NCBI GenBank assembly: GCA_003508835.1
Contig: PUFA01000166.1
Location: 744,001-808,000 of the forward strand
Reading direction: 5' to 3'
Source: Eonycteris spelaea
Lineage: Eukaryota; Chordata; Mammalia; Chiroptera; Pteropodidae
Length of the DNA: 64,000 nucleotides
Part shown: in pieces, positions 36,139 through 49,485 of the stretch
Layout: each line of letters opens with the position of its first letter
Numbering within the stretch: the first letter of the stretch is position 1
Notes under the pieces: generated by a model
What the model was told of the DNA's origin: nothing
The model's database searches: none
The model's input: the letters and a program-made list of their open reading frames with translations, nothing else
Program-made: the position numbers and the translations under genes

Positions 36139-36929
36139 TATTTTTGCCATAAGCATTTTTGCAGTAAACACCTTTGCAGAGAGCATTTTTGCCACATAAC
36201 TAACTGGCCATAAGGCAATTTTACCTCGAAAGATAAAATAACTGGTTGAATGTTTTGTTTACATTTGGTAGACATATGTATTTAAACTAGCTATCAGTTT
36301 GGTATCATTTCTCCACTGACAAAGTTCTTGCAGTACCATTTTTAGATTATATCAATCTTAAACCTCATAATGGTCTCTACAGTGAGGAGTAGAGGTGCTA
36401 GTCTTAAAACAGTAGATAATAACAAATATGTATACAACCAGATTGTAAAACTACAGTAAAGCTGGGTTGCATTCTACACTAGATAGTGATAACATCTCAG
36501 TTTGCAAATCTTTCATTGAGCTTAGTCATCCTTCCCAATCATCAAAACCAAAAGTTGACCAAACTATGGGAGGTATAAAAGAGAGTTACTAATTCACAGC
36601 AATCTTCCAGAGCATTAATTTGATTCTGCAGCTAATTTGGATACAAGAGCTTATTGCGAGATAAGATTGTGTTGCATGGCTTTTCACAACACAATACAAG
36701 CTCAGTTATAAATATGCAACGTAGAATTTGAAGACAACATATTTTCAATTATTCACAATAAACTCTTTTTAGTATTACGATTACTTTTTCATGTTTCGTC
36801 ATGTTCTTTTTGGTCCCTCTTTTATGTTTTGTTGTCCTTTATGGTGAAATTATCTTATGGCAATTAGTTATACAGTGAAAATGTTTGCCATGAAGATGTT
36901 TATGGCAGAAATGCTTACAGTAAAAATAT
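36139..36929. mobile_element. Non-autonomous DNA transposon with long inverted ends
   Basis: About 95 bases at the left end (36139-36236) are inverted at the right end (36835-36929). Both begin TATTTTT and contain GCCATAAG/CTGTAAG-type repeats. Each terminal repeat is built of about four 15-bp units. The interior (about 600 bases) has no long open frame. Long TIRs with subterminal repeats suggest a MULE-type element; the mammalian Ricksha family is possible but not confirmed. No target-site duplication was identified. Confidence 0.65.
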
Positions 36930-36964
36930 GGGGCACGATTTTTTCAAATGGTTGTAATAAAACG

Positions 36965-37800
36965 TATTCAGTACATATTTGTGGAAGGACTGTTATGGTG
37001 TAACTACGGAGATACCATGGTGAGCAGGGCAAATATGGTTTCTATTGCAGAGAGCTTACTGTCTAATGGGAGAGACAGACATGAGTCCAATCATGATAAG
37101 GATGTGAGGTAACACAGAGTAGTATGATTTACTCATTCACCACATGATTGAACTCTGGGTAAAGAGCAGTGAACAAGTCAATTCCTTGCCCTCGTGGAAT
37201 TTATATTTTGTTGGAGTAGAAGGGTGGGGGGGGGGTGGGAGGGGGGCTACAGAAAACAATAAAAAAGTAAAGAAATGCGATGAGAGCATATAAGAAGGGG
37301 ACCTGGTCTAACACAGCAGTAAAGATTTCCTAAGAAGGTGACAAATGGCCTGAAGGTTGAAGGATGAAGGAAGAGGCAAAGGGATAGTGGGCAGGGGAGA
37401 GAGTTGTTTAAGCAGAAGAGTAGCAGCTATGGAGCAAGTGCCCCAAGAAAGAAACAAGGAGCTGAAATGAAGCCCACCTGGCTGGAGTGTGGAGATGGAA
37501 AAGAAGAAAAACTGAGGGGAGGGGAGGAGGCATCTGCCAGATCATGCAGTATTTGGGGTTGGGTTAAGCAGTTTGGCATTTAGTCTTGGGGCAAAAAGAA
37601 AGCACTGATGACTTAGCAGGGGCATGACACATCAGATTTGCATCCTAGCTGCAGATGGAGAGTAAATTCTAGAATGGAACAGGAGACTAATAAGGACACT
37701 TGTAGAATCTGGCTGAAAGAGGTCTTTGCTCGGATCAAAGTGGTGTTGGAAGCTGAAGAAAAGCAGAAAGCGTTCAGAGCTACTTAGTTGGCAAAACTGA
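36965..37800 (-). repeat. L2 LINE, reverse
   Basis: Reverse L2 with CAGGGCAAATATGGTTTCTA, AGAGCTTACTGTCTAATGGG, TGCGATGAGAGCATATAAGA and GCAGGGGCATGACACATCAG. A G-rich tract sits inside it at 37222-37246. Confidence 0.65.
37222..37246 (+). repeat. G-rich tract with quadruplex potential
   Basis: GGG T G(10) T GGG A G(6): four or more G runs with one-base loops in 25 bases. Its length may be unreliable in the assembly. Confidence 0.7.
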
Positions 37801-37944
37801 TCCCCAAATGTCATGACTGCAGGCTTAGGAACAGAGACATGTCAAGGAAGACTTCTAGATTTCTGATTTACACGGGTGCATAAAAGGTATCACGCATAGA
37901 CACAATACTTATACAATCTTTTCAAAAAAACAACATTATATATA

Positions 37945-38300
37945 AACACCTTTAACATTACTCATTTTTGGAGCAATTATTAAATATTTGCATAATATTT
38001 GAGCTGGTTTGTTTTCCATAACTTATTTACTATTCCTCTAGTGTAGAGCATTGAGATTTGTTTCCCCTTATAAATATTGCTGTAAGGAACATCAGTGTGC
38101 ATTTTCTATTTTTACAGTGCCTCTTACAGACACTAAGAGAATTATTGGATCAAAACGTCAAAACATTTTTGTGATTGTTTATACACACTACAAGAATGCT
38201 TCTCAAAATGGCTGTAGCAATATTACTCATGCCAGCAATGTACAAGACTGCCAATAGGCATCCTTGGAAGACTAGAAATTATTATTTTGAATATTTTTAT
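37945..38300 (-). repeat. L1ME-like 3' UTR fragment
   Basis: The plus strand shows TATAAATATTGCTGTAAGGA, then ATTATTGGATCAAAACGTCA, the reverse of an old L1 3' region. Confidence 0.4.
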
Positions 38301-40094
38301 TTTGTAAATTTAATACTGTCAAAGTACAATATTTATAATTATGGGTGGATATTTTTCTTTAAGAATTTTTATTTCTTTGCTTAATAAAATACGTTATATT
38401 TCTTTGGTAAGTAGTGAGTTTTGAACACTTTCTCATGTTTGCTAATTACATTTTGTGTTTTAGTAATTGCATATTTTATCAATTTATGAATCAATGCATC
38501 AGAGTTTTCATTGGAATGAGGCACATGTAATAAAAATATGAACCCATTGCTCTAAATATTTCTCCCAGGTTTCTGACTTTCATTCTGATTAAATTTGAAT
38601 GTTGGGCCATAGAAACCTCATTCTGACTAGGGTTAGGGTAGGTAAAACATAATTGACTTGTAGATGTTTGGATGCTAATATTTGTCTCATGAAAACAATG
38701 AGAAATGAAATGCGGATAGCAGTTACATGAAAATACATGAAAAGGCAATATTTTGAAGAAATTCAGTGGCTGTAAAGCAGAAATATTTCAAGAATGGTCC
38801 TGGAGATATTGTCAAGAAAGTGGGAAACATGTACAGCCTGAAAATTCAAGGGTAAGGAAGTAAAAAATGGTATTGTGTTTACTTATTACCAAGGAAGCAA
38901 AACATAAATAGTTTGGGCCTTCAAAAAGTAAGGATAAGCCAGAAAGAGAAATTAGGAATGACATAAATGTCTAACTTCTCTGTGTGCTTATAAACTTGAC
39001 TCTTTAATCTTATATACCCAAGGATCCTATGTCCTATAAAATAGTCTATGTTTTAATGGTTGACTGAGTTTCTTCTACTAAAAGGAGCACAATGTAAAAC
39101 CAGTAGTTTAGACTCATTCATTTACTTAGAAATAAAATATCAAACTAGCTCAACACTAGCAAAAAAGAAAATCTGAATATAAAGTAGGGTGCTCTGATAT
39201 GTGAAATTTAAGACAGTCTCAGCTGGCTTTAGTCTGAGACAGAACATTTGCTTCCAAGTGGAAATCAACCAAGTTCACTGTCACCCTGCATGGGATTCTT
39301 CCTCATTTATATTGGCTTGTTGTATACTCAGCCAGCCATTTAGAGCAGACAATCAACGCACTCTATGCCTGAGAAGAACCTCAGGGTTACAAATGACATA
39401 CATATAGATAAATTATACGTGCATAGCTCGTTTGCTTCATTAGTCCAGCTTGACTTGATGTTATCATGAAAGACTGCTGCCTACACTTGTAATTTGTACT
39501 ACCCCCAGGCTGAATAACTTGACTAAGTGAAATCAGGTCTTTTCTTGCTGGGCCATGTAGTCTCAGCCCTCTGCTCCAAGTCAAGATGCTTTTCCTTCAT
39601 TCGTAGAAATCTTAACCTGCTGTGTGCTGCATTAGTTTCCATTCTAGCACCTCCTGAAAGAGTCTGTCCTCTGAGGTTCTTTCTCCTGAGTTAAGTTTAT
39701 GTTTCCTTTATTTTCCATCCTTGATTAATTAATCACATCTCCCTTATCCTCTTCTTTATTTTCCTCAACTGTGCATTTATTGACCTTTGCTGCTCACTTT
39801 TCTTTGTTCACCTTTATCTGAGAAGGTCTTTGTCCTTATCCTTATTTCCATGACTAATTAATCATGTACCACCTGTTTTGAATGGACTCAGTAAATGACC
39901 GTTGTCCCTTTATCTCCATTCTTCGGCTCCACTTGTCTGCATTCTATGAATCAAATCCTAGCCCATTCTTGAGTTGCCAGTCGGATAGTTGAAAGAGTGC
40001 TGGATGAGGGTCAGGTTCTAACTGGATGATCTAGGTCCAATATTTATTTTCTTGGCTTTATTTTCCTTGTTTGTAAAAGAGGATCAGGTGATGT

Positions 40095-40600
40095 GATATA
40101 CAGTTTACAAAGCAGGCCCCACAATTCCTCTCATCCCTGAGGTTACACTCCTCTAGGATGTGACTTTGTCACTTCTCCCCCTTGAATCTAGGCTGGCTTT
40201 GTGCTGGCTTAGACCAGCTGAAAAATGATAAAGTGAAATGTGAGACTTCTGATCATTGGCCTCAAGAAGACTTGCAGCTTCTGCTCTCTTTCTTCAGGCA
40301 TCTTGTTACTGCTATATAAAGAAGCCTGAGTTAGCCTCCTTGAGGACAGGATCATGTGAGAAAGGTGCCCAGCAGAGCACCATCGTCAACTGCCAGACAG
40401 GTGAGTGAAGCCACCTTAGACTAGAGGTAGTGGAGCCTCAGTCCACTGGAGCCAAGTGAGTGATCCCAGGTGAGACAGGAGGAGAAACACCCAGCTGAGT
40501 CCAGCTCAAATGGCCATCCCACTGAATTGTGAGCTAAGAAGTCCTCTCAAGCCTTTAAGCTTTGGGATGGTTTGTTATGCACAATTTAAAAACGTAGACA
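40095..40600 (+). repeat. MaLR-type solo LTR
   Basis: Blocks such as CTAGGATGTGACTTTGTCAC, CCATCCCACTGAATTGTGAG and TTTGGGATGGTTTGTTATGC match the ERVL-MaLR type of LTR. Boundaries are approximate and the subfamily was not assigned. Confidence 0.65.
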
Positions 40601-40633
40601 AAGATGAGATTATCTTGAAGATATCTTCTGGTC

Positions 40634-41610
40634 TAAAATGTTCGATCAAACAAAAAAACAAATGATCCAATCAAAAAATGGGCAGAGGACCTGAACAGAC
40701 ACTTCTCCCTAGAAAACATACAAATGGCCAACAAATATATAAAAGATGCTTAACATCACTAGCTATTAGGGAAATGCAAATCAAAACCACAATGAGATAC
40801 CATTCACACTTGTTAGAATAGCTATAATCAACAGGACAAGTAATAACAAATGTTGGAGAGGATGCAGAGAAAAAGGAACCCTCGTACACTGCTGGTGGGA
40901 CCGCAAACTGGTACAGCCACTATGGAAAACAGTATGGAGGTTCCTCACAAAACTAAGAATTGATCTACCATATGATCCAGCAATTCCTCTACTGGGTATT
41001 TACCCCAAAGACTTGAAAACCCATATCCAAAAAGATATTTGCACACTGATGTTCATAGCAGCATTATTCACAGTGGCCAGGACATGAAAGCAGCTGAAGT
41101 GTCCTATGATGGATGATTGGCTAAAGAAGCTGTGGTACATATATACGATGGAATATTACTCATTTGCGACAACATAGATGGACCTCGAGATAATCATGCT
41201 AAGCAAAATAAGCCAGACAGAAAAAGTCGATATCACTTATATGTGGGATATAAACCTAAAAGCAACCAATGAGCAGGACAAACAAACAGAGACTCATGGA
41301 CATGGACCATAGGCTAGTGGTTACCAGAGGACTATAGACTAGTGGTTACTAGTAGGATCAGGGAGGAGGGAGGAGGTAGACGGGGTAAAGGGAGTCAAAT
41401 ATAGAGTTTAGTGGGAGGGTGAAGTGGGTAAAGGGGATCAAATATATAGTAGCTGAAGGAAGCTGGACTTTGGGTGGTAAGCACACAACAGAATATACAG
41501 ATGCCAAATGATAATGCACACCTGAAAATTATATAATTGTATTAACCAATGTTACCCCAATAAACGTAATTTAAAAATGAATAAATAATAAAAAGTAAAA
41601 TGTTCGATCA
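40634..41610 (+). mobile_element. 5'-truncated L1 with perfect 15-bp target duplication
   Basis: The L1 body spans 40649-41595 and is flanked by identical TAAAATGTTCGATCA copies at 40634-40648 and 41596-41610. It covers the ORF2 C-terminal region (AAAATGGGCAGAGGACCTGA, TGGAATATTACTCATTTGC) and the 3' UTR, ending CAATGTTACCCCAATAAA and an A-rich tail. Reading frames are broken. This 3' end is of a type I associate with bat L1s. Confidence 0.9.
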
Positions 41611-43969
41611 GAAGACTCATAATTCCTACATCAGATTTAAATCATTGAGAAATATAAAACTGAAAAGGGCCTTAAAACATCAATCTCCCCGTCTTCAGGT
41701 GAAATAATGATGATAACAATAACAGCAGATGCTATGTGTGGCACCCTATGGCCTCCCAGGATTTTGCAGTCATTATTGCTAATCTCACAACATGCAGAAG
41801 TATTGATGTACATATTAACAGACATGACTCTGAACTCAGCAGACTGGAATTGTTGAACTGGGACAGGAACTCACACTTCGGTTCTAAAGCTCAGGTACTC
41901 CTAATCTTCTATCGTACTGCCTCTAGGTATTATCAACTTCATTAATAAGCAATGCAATTGATATAAGCGTAAAGTGACTTTTAAAGTGACAATTAAAAAG
42001 GTGGTAATGATAATTCAAAGATGATTGAGATTGAGGAGACAGCAGTCAAATTTTGAAAGCAAACAAGTCCTTGAAGCCATAAAACAATTGGAATTGTAGC
42101 TTCCATTTTCTTGTCAGGAAAATCTCAAATATTTCTCAAAATGGTTCCTCTTACCAGCCCCTCTTGCTGAGGGCGTCAATTCTTCTTTTTGCTGTTTTCA
42201 CCCCTTTTTTTGTCTCATCCTTCACATTTTCCCCTCCACTTTTCTTTTTTCTTTGGTTTTTGTACACATATTGTACTTTTTCACAGCTGACCTTCCTGAA
42301 CCTGACCCATCTTATTACATCTTGTTCTGCCTTCTAGGCAGCTAATCATCCTGATCCCCATCAGCCCTTTATTCTTGGTTTCAATGACCTTTTGATGAAT
42401 ATTCTCCCAACCCCCTACCCTATCCTGGTCTTCCAGGTTCAGTCATCAGTGAACCCTAGAATGAATCCTGTAAAGGTGGATTTGTTGCTTGAATTATAGA
42501 AGATCGAAGCAACATAAAGTTTTCCTCCGAGACAGAAATTCAAACATATTTTTGTTGCCCAGCAACCACACATTGAAAAACACAAATGCAGTATATGGGG
42601 CAGGAACTGCATCCTGAGTCAGAGCACGAACATCGGGTTAATGTTACAATGGAAGCTGGATCAGTCTGTCCGAGCAAGGACCTTTTCAAAACCTGAAACT
42701 CCCCCAAAACTCACCATCTCAGGAAAGTGTTGTCACTTTGTTTTTCTGCTCCAGAGAGGTAATACTTCCAGATAGAGATTTCTTATGGCTCATCCTCTAG
42801 GAAAAGCTTTAGGACAACTACTGTGAGTTCTCAGCCAGGGAGGGGCAGAATAAAGCAAGTAAAAGCCCTGGTCAGCTTTACAATCCAGGGCCTGGCCACT
42901 CCTTTCCCTGATGATCTTCTAAAAAGATTGTTTTTTTGAGAGACTGTAACCTGAAATCAGAACTATTCTTTGGCTCAGATCACAGCCAAGACTCAGGGAG
43001 GGTCAGGAATTAGAAAAAGCAAGCAGGTGTATGGAAAAATGTGTTCATTGATAGTAGTAAATTTAAACCATAGAAGGAAGTCTAGAGATAGGGGAGCTCA
43101 GATAAGAAAAAGTGATAAGCTACAGCAAGTAACAACCACAAAAATGGCAAATCTTTAGAACTCAGAGTGGCAGCAAAATAATGGCACCAGCATTCAAGTC
43201 AAGCTTGATAAGAAAGCCCATTTAAACTCCTGAATGGCTGTGATTGAGATTGCCAATCTAGAATAAAAGACAATCTTTTCTACATGCTTTAAACGAGCAT
43301 TGTAACCTTCCTGGATATTTATTCTCACGACACAGGGCCACAACAGAAGGAAAAAACAAATTGTCTAAGTAACACTAATGATGTGTAATTCCAATATTGG
43401 TTCAGATCACAGCAGTGACCTCTTACCAATTAGTCATCCTAAAGAAGGTGTTGTAGGAGGACTAGCTGCCATTCTGCAGTCGAACTTAGAATTTAAGTAC
43501 CAATTCTTCATGTAGCCATCAGGCTTTTTTGTTTTCCTAGGTTTATCTTCTTAAAATCCATTTATACCTTTTACCCAAACCATCTGGGGTAACACCCAGT
43601 GTCACCTCTGTATTTACTAAATTATAATGAGCTACTTGTCATGTACCTGTTTGGGCCTCTGTATTTCAGCCTGAAGAGGCCCAATCTTTCATATCGGTCT
43701 CTTGTCAATTGCCCTTTCATGACTTTTGCCTTTTCTTTCTGTTGCTTCTCTCTGGATCCATTACATGATTAAAAAGAAATAACTAGAAGATTTATGACTT
43801 CAGATTCAAACTGATAATAACTTTATGGAAGATGAAGATAACATTTTGTGTTATATCTAACACCCTCATGATGCTGCTGAAGGTTATGGGAATCTTACAC
43901 ACTGCAATAGCACTTCACCCCCTGAGGAAGAAACTGGGCCTACAATTAAATGTTAAGCTTATGTTATGT

Positions 43970-44170
43970 GACAGCTGCTGTGCTGAGTGTTTGCACATAA
44001 GTTACCTCATTCAGTCACCATAGGTGCCCAGTGAGGTAGATATCATTATACTCATTTTATAGTTAAAGGAATTGAAGCTATAAAAGGTAAAACAAATTGC
44101 CTGTGATTATAAAGTGGTGAGTGAAAGAGCTAGGCTTCTATCTAGCTTCAAATTCCCACTCTCCAGCATG
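43970..44170 (-). repeat. MIR SINE
   Basis: Reverse MIR: TGCACATAAGTTACCTCATT, then CCCAGTGAGGTAGATATCAT, then GTGGTGAGTGAAAGAGCTAG. Confidence 0.65.
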
Positions 44171-46215
44171 ATAACATGTTGAGTGAGTATAGGTATTGTT
44201 TTCTAGAGCTGAATTATTCAACACTTGGCTGTCTCTGCATTTTTTTTCATCTTAGACGTCTTGCCACTTGATCATCAACTCCCTAAGCAGAGTACCAGAC
44301 TTTCTGAACACACAGCAAGCAGTGACTAAATATTTATTAAACGATTTAACAAATGAATGCAGGAGAATTAAAAGTTAAATTTTTTAGCCTTTGCTTCCTA
44401 CTATTCTTCTTTACACAGATGTTCACACACCTTCCACTGAAACTTGTAAGACAAGAGATAATGCAGGTTGAGTGCTAGGGTTCTATAACTGTAGGGAAGC
44501 TGCTCAGAGTTGCAACATTGAACATAAATGCTTGCTTTAAGATTGTTACTAGCACAACTGCAAGGCAGGTTAGAGTCAGTAAGTTTTGATGCACAGATAA
44601 AGTGTATGATTTCAATATCTTCGATGTTATTATACATTTATTTGTATGTATATTTATACATTTATATATTTTTGCTATGTTATGTTAAATCATATCATAT
44701 GAGTCATGGCTTCTTTCCAAAGATGGCTGCATCCCAAATTCTGATCATACCCTCTGTACTGCTAGTTATGCAGAATTAGGTAACAAGACAGAACTGTACA
44801 TGTGCATATCTAGTGCATCTCTCCTTCATTTTTATGAGTAAGAATACAGAGCATTTTTTTTTCTTTTCATATTCAGGCAATTTAATGTTAATTCTTATAT
44901 GCTGCCAGAAAAGGAAGAAAGAGAATTAGTATTGGAGCCGCATAAGCAATTCCACAAAGCTGAAGGTAAGTGATGCCCCCATAGTTTCCCTCTGGGTCCA
45001 GGCAGAAAGTTACAAGACTACATTGCCTCCACTTTAATTAATATCCCCAAATGTTGTATTCAAATTAATTCACCTTCTGTACATGTAAACTTAAAGATGT
45101 TAGAAAACCAACTCAAATCCAACATTCTTGAAGTAGCTTTAACTTTAAGGAACTTAATGTTACAATATGACTCCTTCCCCCCACTCCTACCCATGTACTG
45201 ACAAAATATGTAAGCCAGGAGGAAAGAAAGATTGTTCTCAAATAGCTATTCAGTCTTTGCTTCAGGACACAGAATCCTGAGAAAATGCCCTGAGGCTTCT
45301 TCAATGCCACCCCTCTGAAGGTACTGCCCTTAGGTTCCCATCAATGATCATGGAAATTCAGAAGTCCATGACCTGCAAATCATTATCACTGAAGGATTCA
45401 CTGACTAGGTCAAATTACATTTGCTATGGACATCAGTTAAAGCTCCTTGGTTTAGATTACGTTTATAGTACATTTATCCAAATAGTTGCTGCCTTTTCCA
45501 AGTTCTTTCTAGAAAACCTGCCTCACAATGATCGACTTGGGTTTAAATTGCTTTCCTCCATCTACTGAGCTGACAAACCAACACTCCATCTCATCAGAAA
45601 TTACAGCAGAAACACACATCCAAGTACTTTACTCTGAACATCTCCCTCTGAATCCTTGTACTAAATGTTGTCATTAGAATTATTACTCTGCTGATCAGTT
45701 ATTCTAAACAGATGTAATGTTTTCATATGGTATGATCTTATCTAGAAGAGTTTATTAAGTTTTGTCTTTAGATGTAATTACATTTATTTACACAAACAAG
45801 AAACACTACTAGAATGAGTCTATAACAAAATCATACCTGGGGTGAAATGAAGTAATGCTGGCAGTACAAATGCATGTGCCTTTCCTAATTATGTAACTCA
45901 TTTATGGACTCAACATTTGTGCAAAAGTTATTTTACTGGTAATATTGGTATACATTATTATTTGCTATCAGATTTTAGGATCTAAATTCTTCTTTCTCAA
46001 TAATGAACAAAGTGTGTGATCTTGTTCATAATGTATTAAATTTTTTATCATAAAATCTCAATTGGTCTTTGAAGAAAATGCCTAAATGAAGCTTCATTAC
46101 AGACTAAAAATCATAATGTAATGTTGGAGGTTATTATATATTTTCAACAATTGTCTCAGTGTATCAAGAAAAGGAATAGATCATTGTCGGTCTGTAAACA
46201 TTCAAACCATTTCTC

Positions 46216-46236
46216 AAAAAAAAAAAAAAAAAAAAA
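46216..46236 (+). repeat. A21 homopolymer
   Basis: Twenty-one consecutive A. No recognised retroelement body lies directly upstream. Confidence 0.9.
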
Positions 46237-47344
46237 GAGGAAACTTCAATGTAATGAAGCAGTAATGCCAGGTGCACTTTACAGACATGGAAATGAAAAG
46301 AACTATTTATTGGTATAGGTATATGGGTGTGGCTTATTCTTCACTGACAATGACCTTAGATTTTAAAAGTCATCATCTAGTTAGCTTTGAGTCACTTTGG
46401 CCTTGTTTGCAAAAATGTTTTCTTTCAGTATGACAAAGAAAAGGAAATGTGGATATCTTAGTACTCCCACCTTTTTGTTTTGTTTTATTCTCTTTACTAA
46501 TATCCAAAAATAGGTCTCAGGTCACAGAAATAATGAATTAAGCATGGTGGTAGATCTGTCTGAGAGACGTGGACCACTCTTCTAGTATACAGACAGTCAC
46601 TGATGCGTGGAGATCCTGTCCCATATATAGCAGAGTGGTTGTGAGTAGTTACTGAGCTTTGGGTCATGTGATCTAAAACTTCTTGCATTCCCAACCCTAA
46701 TCAATCAAACCACAGATTTGTTCTTGACCCCACAACTAAACATGAGCAAAAATACTTCCCCGTTGGTGTGCTCTACTTTGGAGAGTGATTAACCATTTAC
46801 CCATGTCCTTCCTTTTGGCATGTGTTTGAAATCATTGTGACAGGTAAGACAAACTAAAGTGACACAAAAGCTAAGAGAAACACATTGAGAAGGCATTAAG
46901 CAGTGCCATTTGTAGAAGTCACGATGCAACAGGGTCATGAAGAGGCAGAAATCACAGAACAAAGAGGAAAGTTACAAGAAGATACTCCGCTGTGGCAATG
47001 GAATCAGACAAGGAAAAGCAGAGCAGAGTAGTTGAGCCACAAGTCTAGCTGATTACCCTCCTGGTTTATTGGCACCAGATGCTGCTGTATTCTGATAAAC
47101 TTTCTAGCTCCCAAGGATTGGCTGTGCAGGATGAGGCTGTTCCTGTGTTTCCTTACTTCCCCATTGTAGACTTACAATGAAGTGCCACCCATCTTGAGGT
47201 AAACTAGTGTATGTTCCTTGTCACCTGCAAGAGCATAACTGGAATATAGCAACATGTAGAAATCTGTTCACAAGGGAGTTCTTCAGTGTTGGGACAGGAA
47301 ATTTCAAGGGTCAACAAAACTGACTTTGATTTGTCATTACAACA

Positions 47345-47465
47345 TTTTAAGTTCTTTTTTTCCTAATTATAAAAGTAAAATTTCACTCATAAAGATGATT
47401 TGGTAAACACAGAAAAGTTCAAAGAAAAAAAGGCATTCATAATCCCCCGTTAAAGAGAAAACTAC
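47345..47465 (+). repeat. L1ME-like 3' fragment
   Basis: Shows the old L1 pattern of AAAAGTTCAAAGAAAAAAAG followed by CATTCATAATCCCCCG. Diverged. Confidence 0.4.
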
Positions 47466-47899
47466 AGGCCCCAAATTGTGTCATTTGTGCTACAGCCTAT
47501 GATACCAAATCCAGACTTAATATTGACCTAATTGCAGTTCGACCTTTACCAGTAATGGAATCTTAATGAGTCAGTCTGGAATGTTCTGGTTAATACCAGT
47601 GAGGTAATTTGTCATGCTGGCCCTCTCCATGCTCCCCATAAGAAGACGAGGCAATCTGTATGATAAAACCTTTGCCATTCCTTTCCCCTCACTTAAAGAC
47701 ATCCCGGTTTAAAAATATCTTTTCTTTTGCTAATTGCTAATAACTCTCTGTCATGCTCTTCTTCCTATAAAAACCTTTAATTTTATAAAACCCCTTGAAG
47801 TACCCTTCTAGTTGCTAGATGGGATGTTTCCCGATTCATGAATCCTGTAATAAAGCCAATCAGATCTTCGAATTTACTTGGTTGAATTTGTTGTTGAAC
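47466..47899 (+). repeat. Solo LTR, ERV family not assigned
   Basis: LTR-like architecture: it starts with TG, has a TATAAAA box near 47766, a polyadenylation signal AATAAAGCCAATCAGATC near 47850, and ends GTTGTTGAACA. No internal retroviral sequence is next to it. Confidence 0.55.
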
Positions 47900-48149
47900 A
47901 TCCTACAACCAGAGATACTGTGGAATGTGTATATATCCACCCAGCATTTTAAAGCAGTGGTAACAGGATATTATGCTGGAACCCAGCCTATCTGTTTTAC
48001 CTGAGGCATAAAAGCAAGAGATTCCACATATCCAAGAGAATTGTGAGAAGACCAATCAAGAGAACTTGTTTGGTAAGATTTATAAAAACAAACTAAAAAA
48101 AGCCAAAGCCTTTCCCCTATGTTTTCTTCCAATTTTATAGTTTCTGTTT

Positions 48150-48435
48150 AAGGCTTCAGCCAATTTTAGGTTGATTTTTGTGTATGGTGTAAGATAAGGG
48201 TCCAGTTTCATTCTTTTGCATTTAGTTATCCAGTTTTTCCAACACTATTTGTTGAAGAGATTATTTTCTCTCTACTATATATTCTCGGTACCCTTGCCAA
48301 AGATCAACTGACATGTATGCATGAGCTTGCTACCCTGTTCCACTGGTCTATGATCTATCTTTATGTCAGTACCATAATACTTTAATTACATTAACTAATT
48401 AATGGCTTTAATATATTTTGAAATCAAGAAGTGTG
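48150..48435 (-). mobile_element. L1 ORF2 fragment, inverted 5' part
   Basis: The plus strand carries the reverse complement of L1 ORF2 (GGTTGATTTTTGTGTATGGT, CACTATTTGTTGAAGAGATT). It is directly adjacent to a forward L1 piece that continues ORF2. Confidence 0.75.
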
Positions 48436-49485
48436 ATATGATTTTGTGGATATGACAACAAAAGCAAAAATGCACAAGTGAGACTATATCAAACTAAAAA
48501 GCTTCTGCACAGCAAAGGAAACAATTAATAGGGTGAAAAGGAAACCTGTGGAATAGGAGAAAATATATGCAAACTATATCTCTGATAAGGGGTTAATTTC
48601 TAAAAAATATAAGAAACGCCTACAACTCAATAGCAAATAAACTAATAACCTAATTTAAAAATGTGCTAAGGATTTGAATAGACACTTTTCCAATGAAGGC
48701 ATACGAATGGCTAATAGATATATAAAAAGATGCTCAGTGTCAATAATCATCAGGTAAATGCAAATCAAAATCACAATGAGATCTCACCAGACAATTATTT
48801 GGATGTCTATGGTAAAACAACAACAAAAGAGAAAAAGCATTGGCAAGGATGAGAAAATTGGAACCTTTGTACACTGTTGATGAGAATGCACAATGACATA
48901 GCTACTGTGACAAACAGTATGGAGGTGCCTCAAAAAATTAAAAATAGAACTACGATATATGTTCTACTTCTTGGAATATATCTGAGGGAAACAAAAACAC
49001 TATGTCTAAGAGATATCTGCACTTTCGGGTTCATAGCAGCATCATTCACAATTATGAAGATGTAGAAATAATCCATCGATAGATGATGGATAAATAAAAT
49101 GTGGTATATATGCAATGAAATATTATTCAGTGTTAAAAGGAATTCCTACAACATGCAACAATGGTAGATGGACCTTGAGAACATTTATGCTAAGTGAAAT
49201 AAGCCAGTCATAAAAGGACAAATACAGTACAATTCCACTGATATGAGGTTTCTAAAATAGTCAAATTCATTGAAGTGAAGAATAGAATGGTGGTTGTCAG
49301 TGCCTGGGGGAGGAAAAAATGGAGAGTTGCTAATCAACAGGTAACAAATTTCAGTCGTGCATGAATGAATAAGTTCTAGAGCTCTGTGGTATAACATTGT
49401 ACCTATAGGTAACGATACTGTATTGTGCACTGAGGAATCTGTTAAGAGGATAAATCTCATGTTGACTGTTCCTTAAAAAAAAAAA
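48436..49485 (+). mobile_element. L1 ORF2 C-terminus and 3' UTR
   Basis: Forward L1: ACTAAAAAGCTTCTGCACAG, then CAAATCAAAATCACAATGAG, then ACTGTGACAAACAGTATGGA, ending in an A12 tail near 49474. Reading frames are broken by many stops. An old L1M-type copy. Confidence 0.8.
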
